Source of the DNA: Flavobacteriaceae bacterium
Lineage (GTDB): Bacteria; Bacteroidota; Bacteroidia; Flavobacteriales; Flavobacteriaceae
Assembly (NCBI GenBank): GCA_947459635.1
Contig: CANHEA010000007.1
Coordinates: forward strand, 1-53,699
Length of the DNA: 53,699 nt
Direction of reading: 5' to 3'
Each line of letters opens with the position of its first letter. Position 1 is the first letter of the stretch. The notes under the pieces are model-generated. The model saw only the letters and a program-made list of their open reading frames with translations, made no database searches and had not been told where the DNA came from. Both the position numbers and the translations under genes were made by a program. Positions 53,449 to 53,699 of the stretch are shown here, in pieces.

Positions 53449-53536
53449 TAGCCCAGATAGAGCCGATATCCTTTTTTTGGTACGAAGTATGAGAACCTAA
53501 AAAAGATAAAGGCGAAAGCTGGAAATAGCTCCTAAA
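53449..53536 (+). repeat. Hairpin repeat TAGCCC...GCTCCTA, copy E
   Basis: About 88 bases, reading on the plus strand, in the divergent gap between fumC and the gene at the window end. Core stem is TTTTTTTGGT against ACCTAAAAAA with one wobble. Outer pairs are CCAG/CTGG and GCC/GGC. In the 352-base gap this element, the preceding GC-rich block, the GTTGTAAGTT tract and a promoter at 53592 account for nearly all the sequence. Confidence 0.8.
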
Positions 53537-53591
53537 AAGCTGTCCAAATTTACGCATAATTACTATTTTATAAAAATTGATTTGGAATTAA

Positions 53592-53622
53592 TTGGTAAGA
53601 AAAAATAATACACTTACATTTG
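53592..53622 (+). promoter_or_regulatory. Promoter for the gene at the window end
   Basis: TTG (53592-53594), a 20-base spacer, then TACATTTG (53615-53622), exact to TAnnTTTG. It lies 29 bases before the ATG at 53652. Confidence 0.6.
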
Positions 53623-53651
53623 CGTATAAATCAAAAAAATTCCGGAAAACA

Positions 53652-53699
53652 TGTTTGATTTTTCACAGTATTTAGGCTTTTTATTATTCTTAACCGTCC
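53652..53699 (+). CDS. Start of a membrane protein, cut by window end
   Basis: Sixteen codons, MFDFSQYLGFLLFLTV, open to the end of the window and preceded by a good promoter. The N-terminal segment is hydrophobic like a first membrane helix. No family can be named from this length. LysE-type transporters begin in a similar way, but this is a guess. Confidence 0.5.

Noticed and set aside
53228..53500. 90-residue plus-strand frame opposite fumC
   Set aside because: Antisense of the fumC start and of the repeat block; arginine- and serine-rich repeat translation.

Overview
The window is a stretch of chromosome from a Flavobacterium-like member of the Flavobacteriaceae (Bacteroidota). The evidence is low GC, promoters of the TAnnTTTG (-7) type, few Shine-Dalgarno sites, a fused lpxC/fabZ gene, family-restricted genes (DUF6913, DUF4835/PorD, VF530), and seven secreted proteins ending in a type IX secretion (T9SS) sorting domain. 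I see no rRNA, tRNA, CRISPR array, prophage or insertion sequence.

Layout. 1-1144: 3' part of ligA. 1273-3376: three tandem YhhN-like membrane-protein paralogues. 3373-5204 (minus): a UshA-type 5'-nucleotidase split into two genes. 5253-11718: housekeeping genes (DUF6913, dapA, bamD, rpoZ, coaBC, porD-like, recN). 11791-12981: fabV. 13133-22309: four consecutive T9SS cargo genes, each with its own hairpin terminator. 22395-26362: glycosyltransferase, coaE and a two-component system. 26498-33538 (minus): acyl-ACP thioesterase, miaA, an exonuclease/GIY-YIG fusion, a YggS-type PLP protein, DUF1015, 3-hydroxybutyryl-CoA dehydrogenase and a Gfo/Idh oxidoreductase. 33728-38669: pcm, an XRE regulator, smpB, a subtilisin-like lipoprotein, VF530, GNAT and aldose-epimerase-like genes. 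38839-46316: HD hydrolase, then the lipid A block lpxD-lpxC/fabZ-lpxA with efp, a second LpxD-like gene, an NTF2-like gene and sucD. 46447-51834: a GIY-YIG-like small protein and three LRR T9SS cargo proteins. 51902-53299 (minus): fumC. 53652-end: start of a membrane protein.

Most of the window is ordinary core genome. The least explained signal is between the genes: five copies (4308, 26399, 28255, 33603, 53449) of an imperfect-hairpin repeat of about 76-107 bp. Its ends are conserved (TAGCCC and GCTCCTA) while its paired positions change together between copies. Other dispersed repeats (GTTGTCAGTT, ACGAATT, CTTTGTGCC and CGAGCGCAGTCGAGGGA types) sit at gene ends. They supply the last codons of MiaA, the stop codon of the exonuclease, and an in-frame insert in the YggS-type gene.

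Other points worth checking are a second LpxD with one of the two active-site histidines replaced, a subtilisin-like protein without the oxyanion Asn, an EF-hand-like loop shared by the three LRR proteins, and a palindrome lying over the -7 box of the XRE gene.
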